DNA of 47,759 nucleotides from Lysobacteraceae bacterium PS02065 (GCA_029959555.1 JASCPI010000040.1:1-47759), one strand, 5' to 3'; shown: positions 26,326 to 35,554, numbered from the stretch's first letter. The notes: generated by a model from the sequence alone, not told the origin. Program-made: numbers and translations.

Positions 26326-26847
26326 TCAGTCCGCGCGCGTGTCCCGGAGGCGTCCGAGCACTGCGAACGGGTTGGCCGGCGCCTCGTCGGCATCGACCGG
26401 CGACTCCGCCGTGAGCGGAACCTCGTCGAGTGGCGCGCCGGGACTCAGCGCGACGACGGGCAACGACAGGATCAACTCGTCCTCGATCACATCCTTGAGT
26501 CCGAGGTTGCCGTCGACGACGAGCAGCGGCTCGTAGCCTTCGGGCAGCGACGCTTCGCGCGACTCGTCGTCGATGAGGCCGAGGCGCTGATGGATGCGCA
26601 CCGGCTGCTCGAAGACGTCCAGCGTACGCTGGCACACGAGCGGCAGCGCCGCCTCGACATCGAGCTCGAGGAACGCGATGCCGAAGTCATCCGTTCCGAA
26701 TCCGATGGCGTAGCGTACGCTGCCTTCCTGCCCAGCCAGGCTCGCGCCGAGTCGGGGCAACTTCGCCAGCGGCAGCGTGCCATCGAACTCGCGGCGCGCC
26801 TGCACCATGCGCCAAGCGTCTACGTTGTCGGGCAAGGCGGCTGGCAT
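26326..26847 (-). CDS. yceD: YceD/DUF177 protein, possibly from a leaderless transcript
   Basis: Protein of 173 residues of the DUF177 family, linked to rRNA accumulation in plants and bacteria. Family patterns include RREFDGTLPLAKLPRL near the start and DELILSLPVVALSP, with ANPFAVLGRL at the end. The start at 26847 is chosen because a near-consensus promoter ends just upstream. ATGs at 26880 and 26913 would lie in or before that promoter. An internal ATG at 26808 is possible. Confidence 0.85.
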   Translation of the reverse strand: MPAALPDNVDAWRMVQARREFDGTLPLAKLPRLGASLAGQEGSVRYAIGFGTDDFGIAFLELDVEAALPLVCQRTLDVFEQPVRIHQRLGLIDDESREASLPEGYEPLLVVDGNLGLKDVIEDELILSLPVVALSPGAPLDEVPLTAESPVDADEAPANPFAVLGRLRDTRAD

Positions 26848-26856
26848 GGGCGCGCG

Positions 26857-26885
26857 ATGGTAGGTGGACCCCCTGTTCATGTCAA
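26857..26885 (-). promoter_or_regulatory. Near-consensus sigma-70 promoter for yceD-rpmF-fab
   Basis: The minus strand reads TTGACA, exactly 17 bases, then TACCAT. This is the best housekeeping promoter I see in the window. Transcription should start near 26850, only 2-4 bases before the chosen yceD ATG. Confidence 0.75.
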
Positions 26886-27002
26886 CCGCGCGACATCCGC
26901 GGAGCCTTGGCAAAACAAGGCCCTGCGTGCGACGGATGCCCGGCGTGGTGCGGCACGACCGCCGAAATTGCCGCGCCCGCGCGCATTCGGCAGACTCCGG
27001 CG

Positions 27003-27434
27003 ATGACGACCGTACTCGTGATCCTCGTGGCCGTGCTCGCCCTCGGCACGACGGGCCTGTTCCTGCGCGAACGCTGGTGGAATGCCCGCACGCGCACCCT
27101 GCGCGTGATCCTGGACGATGCCGACGCCCTCGAACGCGAACTGCAGGAATGCCGCGCGCGCATGCGCGAGCTGCCGGCCAGGGTCAGCCAGATGCCGAGC
27201 TCGCTGGACGTGTCGGCGCGCGCGACGCTGACCGCCGAACCGCAGGTCCAGGCCGCCCTGCACGACCTTCTGCAGCATCGCCTGTGGCTGCGCGACCACG
27301 GCGCCACGGCTTCGCTCGACGAGCTGCGCAGCGCCGGCGTCGCCCTGCGCCAGTCGCGCGACACGCTGGCGGCCCAGATGCAGCGCCTGGCCGAGGTCTG
27401 CGCCGAACTCGACGAGGCGGGCCGCCCGGCATGA
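27003..27434 (+). CDS. Small membrane-anchored coiled-coil protein, unknown
   Basis: Protein of 143 residues. One N-terminal membrane segment (about 3-20) is followed by a long charged, Leu/Arg/Glu-rich helical region that looks like a coiled coil. I do not recognise the family. The ATG at 27003 is chosen because it begins directly with the membrane segment. The stop overlaps the maf start as ATGA, so the two genes are probably co-translated. It is divergent from yceD. Confidence 0.7.
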   Translation: MTTVLVILVAVLALGTTGLFLRERWWNARTRTLRVILDDADALERELQECRARMRELPARVSQMPSSLDVSARATLTAEPQVQAALHDLLQHRLWLRDHGATASLDELRSAGVALRQSRDTLAAQMQRLAEVCAELDEAGRPA

Positions 27435-28018
27435 CGGCTCCATCGATCGTCCTCGCCTCGACCTCGCGCTACCGCGCCGAGCTGCTCGGACGCCTCGTCG
27501 ACGTGTTCGACCGCGTCGCGCCTGGCGTCGACGAAAGCGCGCTGCGCGACGAATCGCCACGCGCACTCGCGGCGCGACTGGCTGCTGCCAAGGCCGATGC
27601 GGTCGCACGCGACCGGCCCGACAGCCTCGTGATCGGTTCGGACCAGGTCGCCGATCTCGAAGGTCAGGTACTCGGCAAGCCCGGCGACGTCGCCACGGCC
27701 TGCGCGCAGCTCGCGGCATGCTCGGGACACACTGTGCGCTTCCTGACCGCCATGCGCCTCGTCGACACCCGCCCGGGCGGCATCACCCTCGATCATCTCG
27801 ATGAGACGCGCGTCGTCTTCCGCACGCTCGACGCCGCGACCATCGCGCGCTATGTGGAGCGCGAACGACCGCTCGACTGTGCGGGCAGCTTCAAGGTCGA
27901 AGGCCTCGGCATCGCGCTGTTCGAGCGCGTCGAGACGCAGGATCCGACCGCCCTCGTCGGCCTGCCGCTCGTCGCGCTCGCCGCGATGCTGCGCTCAGCC
28001 GGCCTCGCCCTGCCCTGA
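27431..28018 (+). CDS. maf: Maf/YceF nucleotide pyrophosphatase
   Basis: Maf-family enzyme of 195 residues that hydrolyses non-canonical nucleotides; the YceF subgroup prefers 7-methyl-GTP. Motifs: ASTSRYRAELL at the start, the catalytic Asp in GSDQVADL, and GSFKVEGLGIALFERV. The closeness to yceD-rpmF agrees with E. coli yceF. The 3' end overlaps the convergent glycosyltransferase gene by 24 bases. Confidence 0.92.
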   Translation: MTAPSIVLASTSRYRAELLGRLVDVFDRVAPGVDESALRDESPRALAARLAAAKADAVARDRPDSLVIGSDQVADLEGQVLGKPGDVATACAQLAACSGHTVRFLTAMRLVDTRPGGITLDHLDETRVVFRTLDAATIARYVERERPLDCAGSFKVEGLGIALFERVETQDPTALVGLPLVALAAMLRSAGLALP

Positions 28019-29626
28019 GATCACGCAGCGGCCTTCCGCAACGGGCTGCGCGCGCACGACGCCCTCGAGGAACACGATGCGCTTGCGCCCGCCGTGAAGA
28101 TCGAGGCGGCGGATGTCGCGCAGCGCATCGAAACGCGCGCATACCGTATCGCGCCATGCCGCGCGATCGCGTTCGCGCAGGGCCGTCTCGTCCATCGCGA
28201 GAACCACGCTTCGCCCCGCGAGTGCGCGCAAGGCAGCCTCGTCCTGTCGCCAGATCGCGAGCTGGCGTGCCCGGCCGTGCTTGGCATTGAGCGGACTGTC
28301 CAGTGTCGGAACGGTACCGGCGTCGAGCGCGAACTCGAGTTCGGCCGCGAGCATGAACGTGTCGGCGACGAGCGGCTTCCCGGCATGCTCCGGCGACGCC
28401 ATCACCTCCCGCGCAGCGGACGCCGCCTCGCGCCAGCCCGCGAAATGCGACGGGTACGCCTTGCCGGCGGCGAGGTACGCCGTCGAGACCGGATGCGCCG
28501 CTGCCGCGAACCAGCCGAGCACGATGATCGTCCCGCATGCTGCGCCCGCGAACGCGGCAGTGACGAAGACTCGAGCACCGCGCCCGCTCCAGGCCTCGCG
28601 CACCAGCAGCGGCAACGCCACGATCAACGGCACGTAGCCCGCGAGCGGCCAGTGCACGCGGAAGCGCTCGTGGTCGGCGAACAGGCCCAGCACGAAGTAG
28701 CCGGCGATCGGCACGCACGCGCTCCAGGCGATCAGGTCCCACGGCGCACCGAGACGCGCTCGGCGCATCGCCGCAACGAGCACGCCGACGAGCACCATAT
28801 AGAGGAGTGGCGTCGTCACGAGCGCCTGCTCGAGAGGCTGCAGCAGCGCCTCGGCCTGGAACGCCCACGGATGCCGGTCGACGAACTGGAACCCCGCCGC
28901 CGACCAGCCCTGCGTGGCATTGAACACGACCAGCGGCACGATGCCGAGCGCGCCGATCGCGAGCGCGATCCAGAATCCGCGGACACGCCAGCATGCCCGG
29001 CCGCGCGACGTCGCCACCACGACGGCGAATCCTGCCGCGACGAGCATCGCGGCCCGGTAATGGCTCAGCCACGCGAGCGCGAGCGCGATGCCGACCAGGC
29101 ACCATGCGGCCAACGTCTGTGTCGCGAGCGCGCGCTCGAGCGCGACGAGCGCGAGCACGCTCGCGAAGACCAGCGGTACGTCGGGAAGTGCCAGCACGCC
29201 GAGCGATCCGAGCAGCGGCAGTGCGAGTGCGCCGAGACCCGCCTGCCACCCTGCGTACGGGCCGCCGAGCCTGCGCGCGAGGATCACGACGAGGGCCACG
29301 CTACCTGCGGCGAGGACGAGGAACGGCAGGCGCATCGCGAACACCGAGTGCCCCAGGAGGCTCTCGCCGAGGCGGATGAGCCACGCGGTCATCCCGGGCA
29401 CGTCGCTGTACGACCACGCGAGCCTTCGACTCTCCTGCCAGTAGAACGCCTCGTCGACGAAAGGTGACAACGACGCCGCGATCCACAGCTTCACGGCCGT
29501 GCACGCAACGAACGCGACGATGAATGCACGCCTCCATCGCGGCGCGTCGTCTCGCCATGCCCGCGCAGTGGCGGCTACACTCGAACCGGCGACGCCGCGC
29601 GCGGTCTCGTCTCTCCTCGTCCTCAT
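27995..29626 (-). CDS. GT39/ArnT-like membrane glycosyltransferase
   Basis: Membrane protein of 543 residues with roughly ten hydrophobic segments and a soluble C-terminal part. The first periplasmic loop has the acidic catalytic motif SPFVDEAFYWQESRRLAWSY, followed by GMTAWLIRLGESLLG, as in dolichyl-phosphate-mannose/ArnT-type transferases using polyprenyl-linked sugars. Acceptor unknown. The ATG at 29626 is the only start near the first membrane segment. Its start codon is only 15 bases from the divergent moxR start. Confidence 0.8.
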   Translation of the reverse strand: MRTRRDETARGVAGSSVAATARAWRDDAPRWRRAFIVAFVACTAVKLWIAASLSPFVDEAFYWQESRRLAWSYSDVPGMTAWLIRLGESLLGHSVFAMRLPFLVLAAGSVALVVILARRLGGPYAGWQAGLGALALPLLGSLGVLALPDVPLVFASVLALVALERALATQTLAAWCLVGIALALAWLSHYRAAMLVAAGFAVVVATSRGRACWRVRGFWIALAIGALGIVPLVVFNATQGWSAAGFQFVDRHPWAFQAEALLQPLEQALVTTPLLYMVLVGVLVAAMRRARLGAPWDLIAWSACVPIAGYFVLGLFADHERFRVHWPLAGYVPLIVALPLLVREAWSGRGARVFVTAAFAGAACGTIIVLGWFAAAAHPVSTAYLAAGKAYPSHFAGWREAASAAREVMASPEHAGKPLVADTFMLAAELEFALDAGTVPTLDSPLNAKHGRARQLAIWRQDEAALRALAGRSVVLAMDETALRERDRAAWRDTVCARFDALRDIRRLDLHGGRKRIVFLEGVVRAQPVAEGRCVISGQGEAG

Positions 29627-29641
29627 GCGCACGCGTCGATC

Positions 29642-30601
29642 ATGCCCGACACCCCGTCCACGCCAGCTCCCGCCCTCGATACCGAACTGCGCGATGCGCT
29701 CGCGCTCGGCATCGCCCAGGTCAACCGCGTCCTGCTCGGCAAGAAGGCCGAGGTGCGGCTCGCATTCGTCTGTCTCATCGCGGGTGGGCACCTGCTCATC
29801 GAGGATCTGCCGGGCGTCGGCAAGACCACGCTCGCGCACGCGCTCGCCGCGACGCTGGGACTCGGCTTCCAGCGCGTGCAGTTCACGAGCGACCTGCTGC
29901 CGTCGGACATTATCGGTGTCAGCGTCTACGAGCGCGAGCCGGGCACGTTCAAGTTCCATCCCGGCCCGATCTTCACGCAGTTGCTGCTCGCCGACGAGAT
30001 CAACCGCGCGACGCCGAAGACGCAGAGCGCCCTGCTCGAGGCGATGGCCGAGGGCCAGGTCACCGTCGACGGCCACGCACACGCACTGCCGTCGCCGTTC
30101 TTCGTCGTCGCGACGCAGAATCCGCTCGATTTTTCGGGCACCTACCCCCTGCCCGACTCGCAGCTCGACCGCTTCATGCTGCGCATGAGCCTGGGTTACC
30201 CGGACCGCGAGGCCGAACGGGCCATGCTCGCGTCGCCGGATCGCGGCCATCTTCTCGAAGGCCTCCGGCCGTGCCTCTCGCCGGCGCAGATCGTCACCCT
30301 GCGCGCCGCCGCCCGCGACGTGATCGCGAGTCCCGCGCTGCTCGACTACGTGCAGGACCTGCTCGACGCGAGCCGGCGCAGTGCGCAGATCGAGATCGGA
30401 CTCTCGCCGCGTGCGGGACTCGCGGTTCTCGCCGCGGCACGGGCACACGCGCTGCTCGGCGGGCGTGGCTTCTGCGTTCCCGAGGACGTGCAAGCCGTCT
30501 TTCCGTTCGTGAGCGCACACCGCCTGACCCCGGCGGCGTCCTCGCGAACAGGCCGCGACGCACTCGCCCAGGCGCTGCTCGACGCCACTGCGGTGCGATG
30601 A
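29642..30601 (+). CDS. MoxR-family AAA+ ATPase
   Basis: Chaperone-like AAA+ ATPase of 319 residues. Walker A GVGKTT lies at 58-63, Walker B LLADEI near 115-120, followed by NRATPKTQSALLEAMAEGQVT and the sensor region ATQNPLDFSGTYPLPDSQLDRF. It heads an operon with DUF58 and a transglutaminase (overlaps of 4 and 14 bases), a common set for assembly of envelope protein complexes. Its promoter must lie within the divergent glycosyltransferase gene. Confidence 0.93.
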   Translation: MPDTPSTPAPALDTELRDALALGIAQVNRVLLGKKAEVRLAFVCLIAGGHLLIEDLPGVGKTTLAHALAATLGLGFQRVQFTSDLLPSDIIGVSVYEREPGTFKFHPGPIFTQLLLADEINRATPKTQSALLEAMAEGQVTVDGHAHALPSPFFVVATQNPLDFSGTYPLPDSQLDRFMLRMSLGYPDREAERAMLASPDRGHLLEGLRPCLSPAQIVTLRAAARDVIASPALLDYVQDLLDASRRSAQIEIGLSPRAGLAVLAAARAHALLGGRGFCVPEDVQAVFPFVSAHRLTPAASSRTGRDALAQALLDATAVR

Positions 30602-31581
30602 CGACCGTCGCGACGCACTCGATCCGGCAACGCGTGCTCGCGTTCGCGGAACGACGCCTGCCCGCGTTGACCCGGTTGCGACGCGCCGAGGCGCTGCCCG
30701 TCACGCTGCATCGCCGGCACATCTACGTGCTGCCGACGCGTTTCGGCCTCGCCTTCGGCGTGCTGCTCGCGATCATGCTGCTCGGCGCGCTCAACTACGG
30801 CAACAATCCGGCCCTGCTGCTGACCTGCGTCCTCGGCGCCGCGGCCTGGATGAGCCTGTTCGCGGGTTTCAGGACCTTGTCGGGCCTGTCCCTGCTCGAC
30901 ATCGGGGCCCCGCCCTGCCACGCCGGCGACGCGCTGCGCGTGACATGCCGGTTCGCCGTCGACGACCGCGCGCGCCCCTCCCTGCGTCTCGGACGGGGCG
31001 ATGCCGAAGTCGCCTTCGCCCTGCCCGCGCAGTCCTCCGGCACGGCAACCGTCGAGATGCCGGCCATGACCCGTGGATGGTTCAGGCCCGGCCGACTGAA
31101 GATCTGGTCCGACCAGCCGCTGGGCCTGTTCGTGGTCTGGAGCTGGGTGCATCCCGACGTGGCATTGCTGGTCTACCCTGCGATCGAGCAGGACGCGCCG
31201 CCCTGGCCACGATTCGGTGGCGAGGACGGTTCACGCATCGCGAGCGGCGGTGACGGTGAACTGGCCGGCCTGCGCGACTACCGGGTCGGCGACCGGCCGA
31301 GGCTGATCGCGTGGAAGGCGTCCGCGCGGCAGGACAAGCTTCTCTCGCGCGAGAGTGAACGGCGCAGCGGTGACGTCGTCGCGTTCACGCATGCCGCGCT
31401 GGCGCCTCTCGACCACGAGTCGCGCATCCGGCGGCTCACGGCTTGGGTCGTCGCCGCCGACGACGCCGGACTCACTTGGCGTCTCGACCTGCCCGACCAG
31501 ATCATCGGGCCCAGCCAGGGCTCGGCGCACCGACACGCTTGCCTTCGCGCGCTCGCCTTGTCGACCCATGCGGCTCACTGA
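30598..31581 (+). CDS. DUF58 membrane protein
   Basis: Protein of 327 residues with two membrane segments (about 50-68 and 73-90) and a cytoplasmic-type DUF58 domain. The typical stretch is LAGLRDYRVGDRPRLIAWKASARQDKLLSRE. The start overlaps the moxR stop (ATGA). A partner of MoxR by genetic context; molecular role unknown. Confidence 0.9.
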   Translation: MTTVATHSIRQRVLAFAERRLPALTRLRRAEALPVTLHRRHIYVLPTRFGLAFGVLLAIMLLGALNYGNNPALLLTCVLGAAAWMSLFAGFRTLSGLSLLDIGAPPCHAGDALRVTCRFAVDDRARPSLRLGRGDAEVAFALPAQSSGTATVEMPAMTRGWFRPGRLKIWSDQPLGLFVVWSWVHPDVALLVYPAIEQDAPPWPRFGGEDGSRIASGGDGELAGLRDYRVGDRPRLIAWKASARQDKLLSRESERRSGDVVAFTHAALAPLDHESRIRRLTAWVVAADDAGLTWRLDLPDQIIGPSQGSAHRHACLRALALSTHAAH

Positions 31582-33550
31582 TCGCCAGTACGAACTCGTC
31601 GCGCTCACCGCGTTCGCCGCGGTGGCACCGCACCTGCCGCGCCTGCCGCTGTCGTTCGCCATCGCGATCGTCTTCATCGCGGTGCTGCGCGTCGCGATGC
31701 GCAGGCGACACGCCGGGCCGGTTTCCGCATGGATCCGCGTCCCGCTCGTCGCCGTGCTCGTCGGAGCCGTGATCACGCAATACGGCACGCTGTTCGGCCG
31801 CGAGCCGGGCAGCGCATTGGCCGCAGGCCTGCTCATGCTCAAGCTGGTCGAGACCGAGCGCGTCCGTGATGCGCGCGCCATCCTGGGTTTCTCGGCGTTC
31901 GTGCTCATGAGCGCCCTGCTGTTCACCCAGACGCTGGCCGCGACGCTCGGCCTTTGCGCGGTACTCGCGTTGCTGCTCGCGGCCCTGCATGCGTTGCAGC
32001 CCGCGCCGCTGGATCCCGCCCACCCGCTGCGGGCGGGATTGCGAAGCGGTGGACTCCTGCTCGGGCTCGGACTGCCGCTCGCACTGGCCTCGTTCCTGTT
32101 CGTACCTCGCCTCGGTGCGCCTCTGTGGGGAGCGCCGGGAGGTGACGGGTTCGGCAGGACGGGAATCGACGACCGCATGTCGCCTGGCGGACTGACCGAG
32201 CTGCTCGTGGATGACTCTCCGGCACTGCGTGTTCGCTTCGACACCGCTGCACCCGCCCCCGCCCAGCGCTACTTTCGTGCGATCGTGCTGTGGGACTTCG
32301 ATGGCACGACCTGGACGCGGGAAAGGCAGTTTCAGGAACCGGCGACCGATTCACTCGAAGCGCTGTCACCTCCCGTCGGCTACGAGATCACGATCGAACC
32401 GACCGATCGGCCGTGGGTGTCCGTCCTCGATCTGCCCGTCGAAGCCCCCGAGAACACGCGCCTGTCGAGCGACCGCGTCGTCACCGCGCGGGGTGCCTTG
32501 TCGACCCCGCGCCGCATCCGGGCGTCGTCCGTCACGACCTACCGGTTCTCGATCACGTTGCGCGACGAGGAACGCAAGCGTGCATTGAGTCTCCCCGAAG
32601 GGTTCAACCCACGTGCCCTCGAGCTCGCAAGACGCCTCCGTGCAGAGGCCACCGGGGACGACGCCGTGATTCGCGCCGCCCTGGCGAATTTCAACGCGAG
32701 CTTCCGGTATACGCTCTCGCCGCCGCCTCTCGGCAGGCATTCGGTCGACGATTTCCTTTTCGATACGCAAGCAGGCTATTGCGAGCACTACAGTTCCGCG
32801 TTCGTCGTGCTCATGCGTGCCGCAGGTATCCCCGCACGCGTCGTGACGGGCTATCAGGGTGGATGGATGAACGAGGGATCGGGGTACCTTCTCGTACGCC
32901 AGTCGGACGCGCACGCATGGTCGGAGGTCTGGCTCGAGGACCGTGGCTGGGTGCGCGTCGATCCGACCGCTGCGGTGAGCCCGGAACGGATCGAACGCGG
33001 TGCCACGGCGGCCAATCGCGATTCCGGATGGTTCGGAACCGAGTGGTGGCTCGAAGCACGCAACCACCTCGACGTCGTCAATCGCCTGTGGACGGAAACG
33101 ATCGTGCAGTTCAACGCGCTGCGGCAGCGCAGCCTGCTGACGCCTTTCGGTGTCCGTGACGCCGACCACGGCGACCTGTTGCGCGTACTGGCCGGCGTGC
33201 TCGCCGTATTCCTCGGCGTGGCCACCTGGTGGGTGATGCGCGGATCACGCGACACCCGGGGCGATGCCCTCGATGCGGCCTGGCGACGCCTGCGCCGACG
33301 CGCGGCGCGGCGCGGCCACGAGGCACGCGACGGCGAGGGACCGCTCGATTACCTCGCGCGCCTGCAGAACGGCATCGCCGACGAACACGCCCGCGGACGC
33401 GTCACCGAGGTCGTTCACGACTACGTCGCATTGCGCTACGCACATGTCGCGCCGCCGCCTGAACGGATCGCGGCATTCGCCCGCCTCGTGCGGGAATTGA
33501 GGCTGCCGCGCGCGGTCTCAGCACATCGACGTGCAACGTCCACCGACTGA
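31568..33550 (+). CDS. tgpA: TgpA-type membrane transglutaminase-like protein
   Basis: Protein of 660 residues. About five to six membrane helices at the N-terminus (DUF3488 region) are followed by a periplasmic transglutaminase-like domain and one late membrane helix near 545-560. The catalytic triad is Cys405 (AGYCEHYSSAF), His449 (DAHAWSEVW) and Asp465 (RVDPTAAV). P. aeruginosa TgpA is essential and shares this layout. The start overlaps the DUF58 gene by 14 bases. Confidence 0.92.
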   Translation: MRLTDRQYELVALTAFAAVAPHLPRLPLSFAIAIVFIAVLRVAMRRRHAGPVSAWIRVPLVAVLVGAVITQYGTLFGREPGSALAAGLLMLKLVETERVRDARAILGFSAFVLMSALLFTQTLAATLGLCAVLALLLAALHALQPAPLDPAHPLRAGLRSGGLLLGLGLPLALASFLFVPRLGAPLWGAPGGDGFGRTGIDDRMSPGGLTELLVDDSPALRVRFDTAAPAPAQRYFRAIVLWDFDGTTWTRERQFQEPATDSLEALSPPVGYEITIEPTDRPWVSVLDLPVEAPENTRLSSDRVVTARGALSTPRRIRASSVTTYRFSITLRDEERKRALSLPEGFNPRALELARRLRAEATGDDAVIRAALANFNASFRYTLSPPPLGRHSVDDFLFDTQAGYCEHYSSAFVVLMRAAGIPARVVTGYQGGWMNEGSGYLLVRQSDAHAWSEVWLEDRGWVRVDPTAAVSPERIERGATAANRDSGWFGTEWWLEARNHLDVVNRLWTETIVQFNALRQRSLLTPFGVRDADHGDLLRVLAGVLAVFLGVATWWVMRGSRDTRGDALDAAWRRLRRRAARRGHEARDGEGPLDYLARLQNGIADEHARGRVTEVVHDYVALRYAHVAPPPERIAAFARLVRELRLPRAVSAHRRATSTD

Positions 33551-33602
33551 CGCGCGTCCTGTCATCATGGCGTGGAGACGCCCTCGATTCCCGGAGACGA
33601 TC

Positions 33603-34199
33603 ATGTGGTGTGCAAGGTGGTTGGCGGTTCCAGCGGTGCTCTCGCTCGCGGCATGCGCGACCGTGCCGGCGCCACTGAAGGGTGAGTTCGCGGCCACGAC
33701 GCCGTCGGCCGTCGTCGGCGCAGGTGGCGGTGATCGCGCGCCGTCCGGCGCGACGACGCGTGGCGAACGCGTGCGTTGGGGTGGCGAGATCATCAAGGTC
33801 GAACCGGGTCGCGATGCGACCTGTTTCGAGATCCTCGGGCGCGAACTCGACGGTTCCGCACGCCCGGTCGCACGCGACACCAACGCCGGCCGCTTCATCG
33901 CCTGCCGCGGCGGCTTCTACGATCCCGAAGTGTTCGTGAAGGGTCGCAGCATGACCGTGACCGGAACGCTCGCCGGGACACAGCGTGGACGTGTCGGGGA
34001 GTTCGATTACACCTATCCGCGCGTCGAGGCCGATGTCGTCTACCTGTGGCCGAAGCGCCCGCTGGTCGTGCAGCAACGGGACCCGTGGCCTTACGACCCG
34101 TTCTGGGGGCCGCGCTTCGGTCCGTACTGGGGCGGCGCGGGCTGGTGGGGTCCGCCACCGGTCGTCATCATCAAGCCGAAGCCCGACGCCAAGCACTAG
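33603..34199 (+). CDS. slp: Slp-family outer-membrane lipoprotein
   Basis: Lipoprotein of 198 residues. The signal peptide ends in the lipobox LAAC (LSLAACATVP). The mature part has VRWGGEIIKVEP, CFEILGRELDGSARP and GRFIACRGGFYDPEVF, the Slp pattern. The C-terminus is rich in Trp, Pro and Tyr. The ATG at 33603 follows GGAG. It lies 52 bases after tgpA and may be co-transcribed with it. Confidence 0.88.
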   Translation: MWCARWLAVPAVLSLAACATVPAPLKGEFAATTPSAVVGAGGGDRAPSGATTRGERVRWGGEIIKVEPGRDATCFEILGRELDGSARPVARDTNAGRFIACRGGFYDPEVFVKGRSMTVTGTLAGTQRGRVGEFDYTYPRVEADVVYLWPKRPLVVQQRDPWPYDPFWGPRFGPYWGGAGWWGPPPVVIIKPKPDAKH

Positions 34200-34206
34200 G
34201 CGTGGC

Positions 34207-34551
34207 TCAGCCGGGCGGCCAGCTCAGCTGTCGCCCGGCCAGCACGTGAAGATGGATGTGGTAGACCGACTGCCCGCCGTCGCGATTGCAGTTGATGACG
34301 CAGCGGTAACCGTCCTCGGCGAATCCCTGCGCCTTCGCGTAGCGCGTCGCTGCGAGCACCAGCCGGCCGACGAGGTTCGCGTCGTCGTCGCCGAGGTCGT
34401 TGAGCGTCGCGATGGGGCGCTTCGGGATGAACAGCACGTGCGTCGGCGCTTGGCCATTGATGTCCCGGAACGCGAGGATGTCGTCGTCCTCGTACACGAT
34501 CTCGGCCGGGATCTCGCGCCGGATGATCTTGCTGAAAATCGTCTCGCTCAT
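34207..34551 (-). CDS. HIT-family nucleotide hydrolase (HinT-like)
   Basis: Histidine-triad protein of 114 residues, probably a purine nucleoside phosphoramidase. The active site is HIHLHVLAGRQ near the C-terminus; IFSKIIRREIPAEIVYEDD at the start and HVLFIPKRPIATL are typical. It overlaps recR by 4 bases (ATGA). The gene converges on slp with only 7 bases between. Confidence 0.94.
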   Translation of the reverse strand: MSETIFSKIIRREIPAEIVYEDDDILAFRDINGQAPTHVLFIPKRPIATLNDLGDDDANLVGRLVLAATRYAKAQGFAEDGYRCVINCNRDGGQSVYHIHLHVLAGRQLSWPPG

Positions 34552-35159
34552 GGAACCTCCTGCATGGACTGGCGCCCGCCGAAGGCGTGGGCGAGCGTGC
34601 CGCGATCGATGAATTCGAGTTCGCCGCCGAGCGGCACGCCGTGGGCGAGCCGGCTCGCGCGCACACCGGCGGCGCGCGCGAGCTGGGCGAGCATGTGTGC
34701 GGTGGCCTCACCCTCCACGGTCGGATTGGTCGCGACGATGAGTTCCTGCACCTCGCCCTCGGCGAGCCTTTGCGCGAGCAGGTCGAGGCCGAGCTCCTTG
34801 GGGCCGAGTCCGTCGAGCGGCGACAGCCGGCCGAGCAGAACGAAGTAGTGCCCGCGGTAGCCTGTCGCCTGTTCGATCGCGAGCTGGTCGACGGGCGTCT
34901 CGACCACGCACAGCAGATGCGCATCGCGCATCGTGTTGGCGCACAGGCCGCAGACCTCCTGCTCGCTGAAACCGCGGCAACGCCGGCAGTTGCCGACCTT
35001 GTCGACCGCCGCGGCGAGCCGGTCGGCGAGGCGGCGCGCGCCGGGCCGATCGCGCTCGAGCACATGGAACGCCATGCGTTGCGCGGTCTTGGCGCCCACG
35101 CCCGGCAGGCAACGCAAGGCGTCGATCAGGTCGGCGAGCAGCGGGGAGCCGGTGGACAT
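34548..35159 (-). CDS. recR: Recombination protein RecR
   Basis: Partner of RecO in loading RecA at gaps, 203 residues. An N-terminal helix-hairpin-helix (LPGVGAKTAQRMA), a four-Cys zinc finger (CRRC and CGLC) and a Toprim domain (LLCVVETPVDQLAIE, ATNPTVEGEATA) are in the usual order. It belongs to the dnaX-ybaB-recR group. Its partner recO begins at the left edge of this window. Confidence 0.97.
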   Translation of the reverse strand: MSTGSPLLADLIDALRCLPGVGAKTAQRMAFHVLERDRPGARRLADRLAAAVDKVGNCRRCRGFSEQEVCGLCANTMRDAHLLCVVETPVDQLAIEQATGYRGHYFVLLGRLSPLDGLGPKELGLDLLAQRLAEGEVQELIVATNPTVEGEATAHMLAQLARAAGVRASRLAHGVPLGGELEFIDRGTLAHAFGGRQSMQEVP

Positions 35160-35229
35160 GGCGGGTCGTGGCGTGCGGAGTCGGCGACGCGCGTGGCGTC
35201 GCCCGGGTGAAGGTCGGAAACGACGGCGA

Positions 35230-35553
35230 TCAGAACGGCAGCTTGAAGCCTTCCGGCAGGTTCATGCCGGCAGTGAGTCCGCCCATGCGCTCCTGGCTGA
35301 TCGCGGCGATCTTGTTGACGGCATCGTTCGTCGCCGCGGCGACGAGATCCTCGGCCATCTCGGGATCGTCGGCGAACAGCTGGCGGTCGATCGAGACGCG
35401 GCGCACTTCGTGGCGACCGCTCATGACGACGCTGACGAGGCCGCCACCGGCCTGGCCGGTCACTTCGAGCCGGGCGAGTTCTTCCTGCGCGCGCTGCATG
35501 TTCTCCTGCATGCGCTGCGCCTGCTGCATGAGACCGGCGAGGGGACCTTTCAT
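35230..35553 (-). CDS. ybaB: YbaB/EbfC nucleoid-associated protein
   Basis: DNA-binding protein of 107 residues. The N-terminal helix GLMQQAQRMQENMQRAQEEL and the strand GRHEVRRVSIDRQLF are characteristic. It starts one base after the dnaX stop, the conserved dnaX-ybaB-recR order. Confidence 0.95.
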   Translation of the reverse strand: MKGPLAGLMQQAQRMQENMQRAQEELARLEVTGQAGGGLVSVVMSGRHEVRRVSIDRQLFADDPEMAEDLVAAATNDAVNKIAAISQERMGGLTAGMNLPEGFKLPF

Positions 35554-35554
35554 G

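Noticed and set aside
29627..30520. Upstream extension of the glycosyltransferase frame over moxR
   Set aside because: The extension lies opposite the motif-complete MoxR gene and has no membrane or transferase character.
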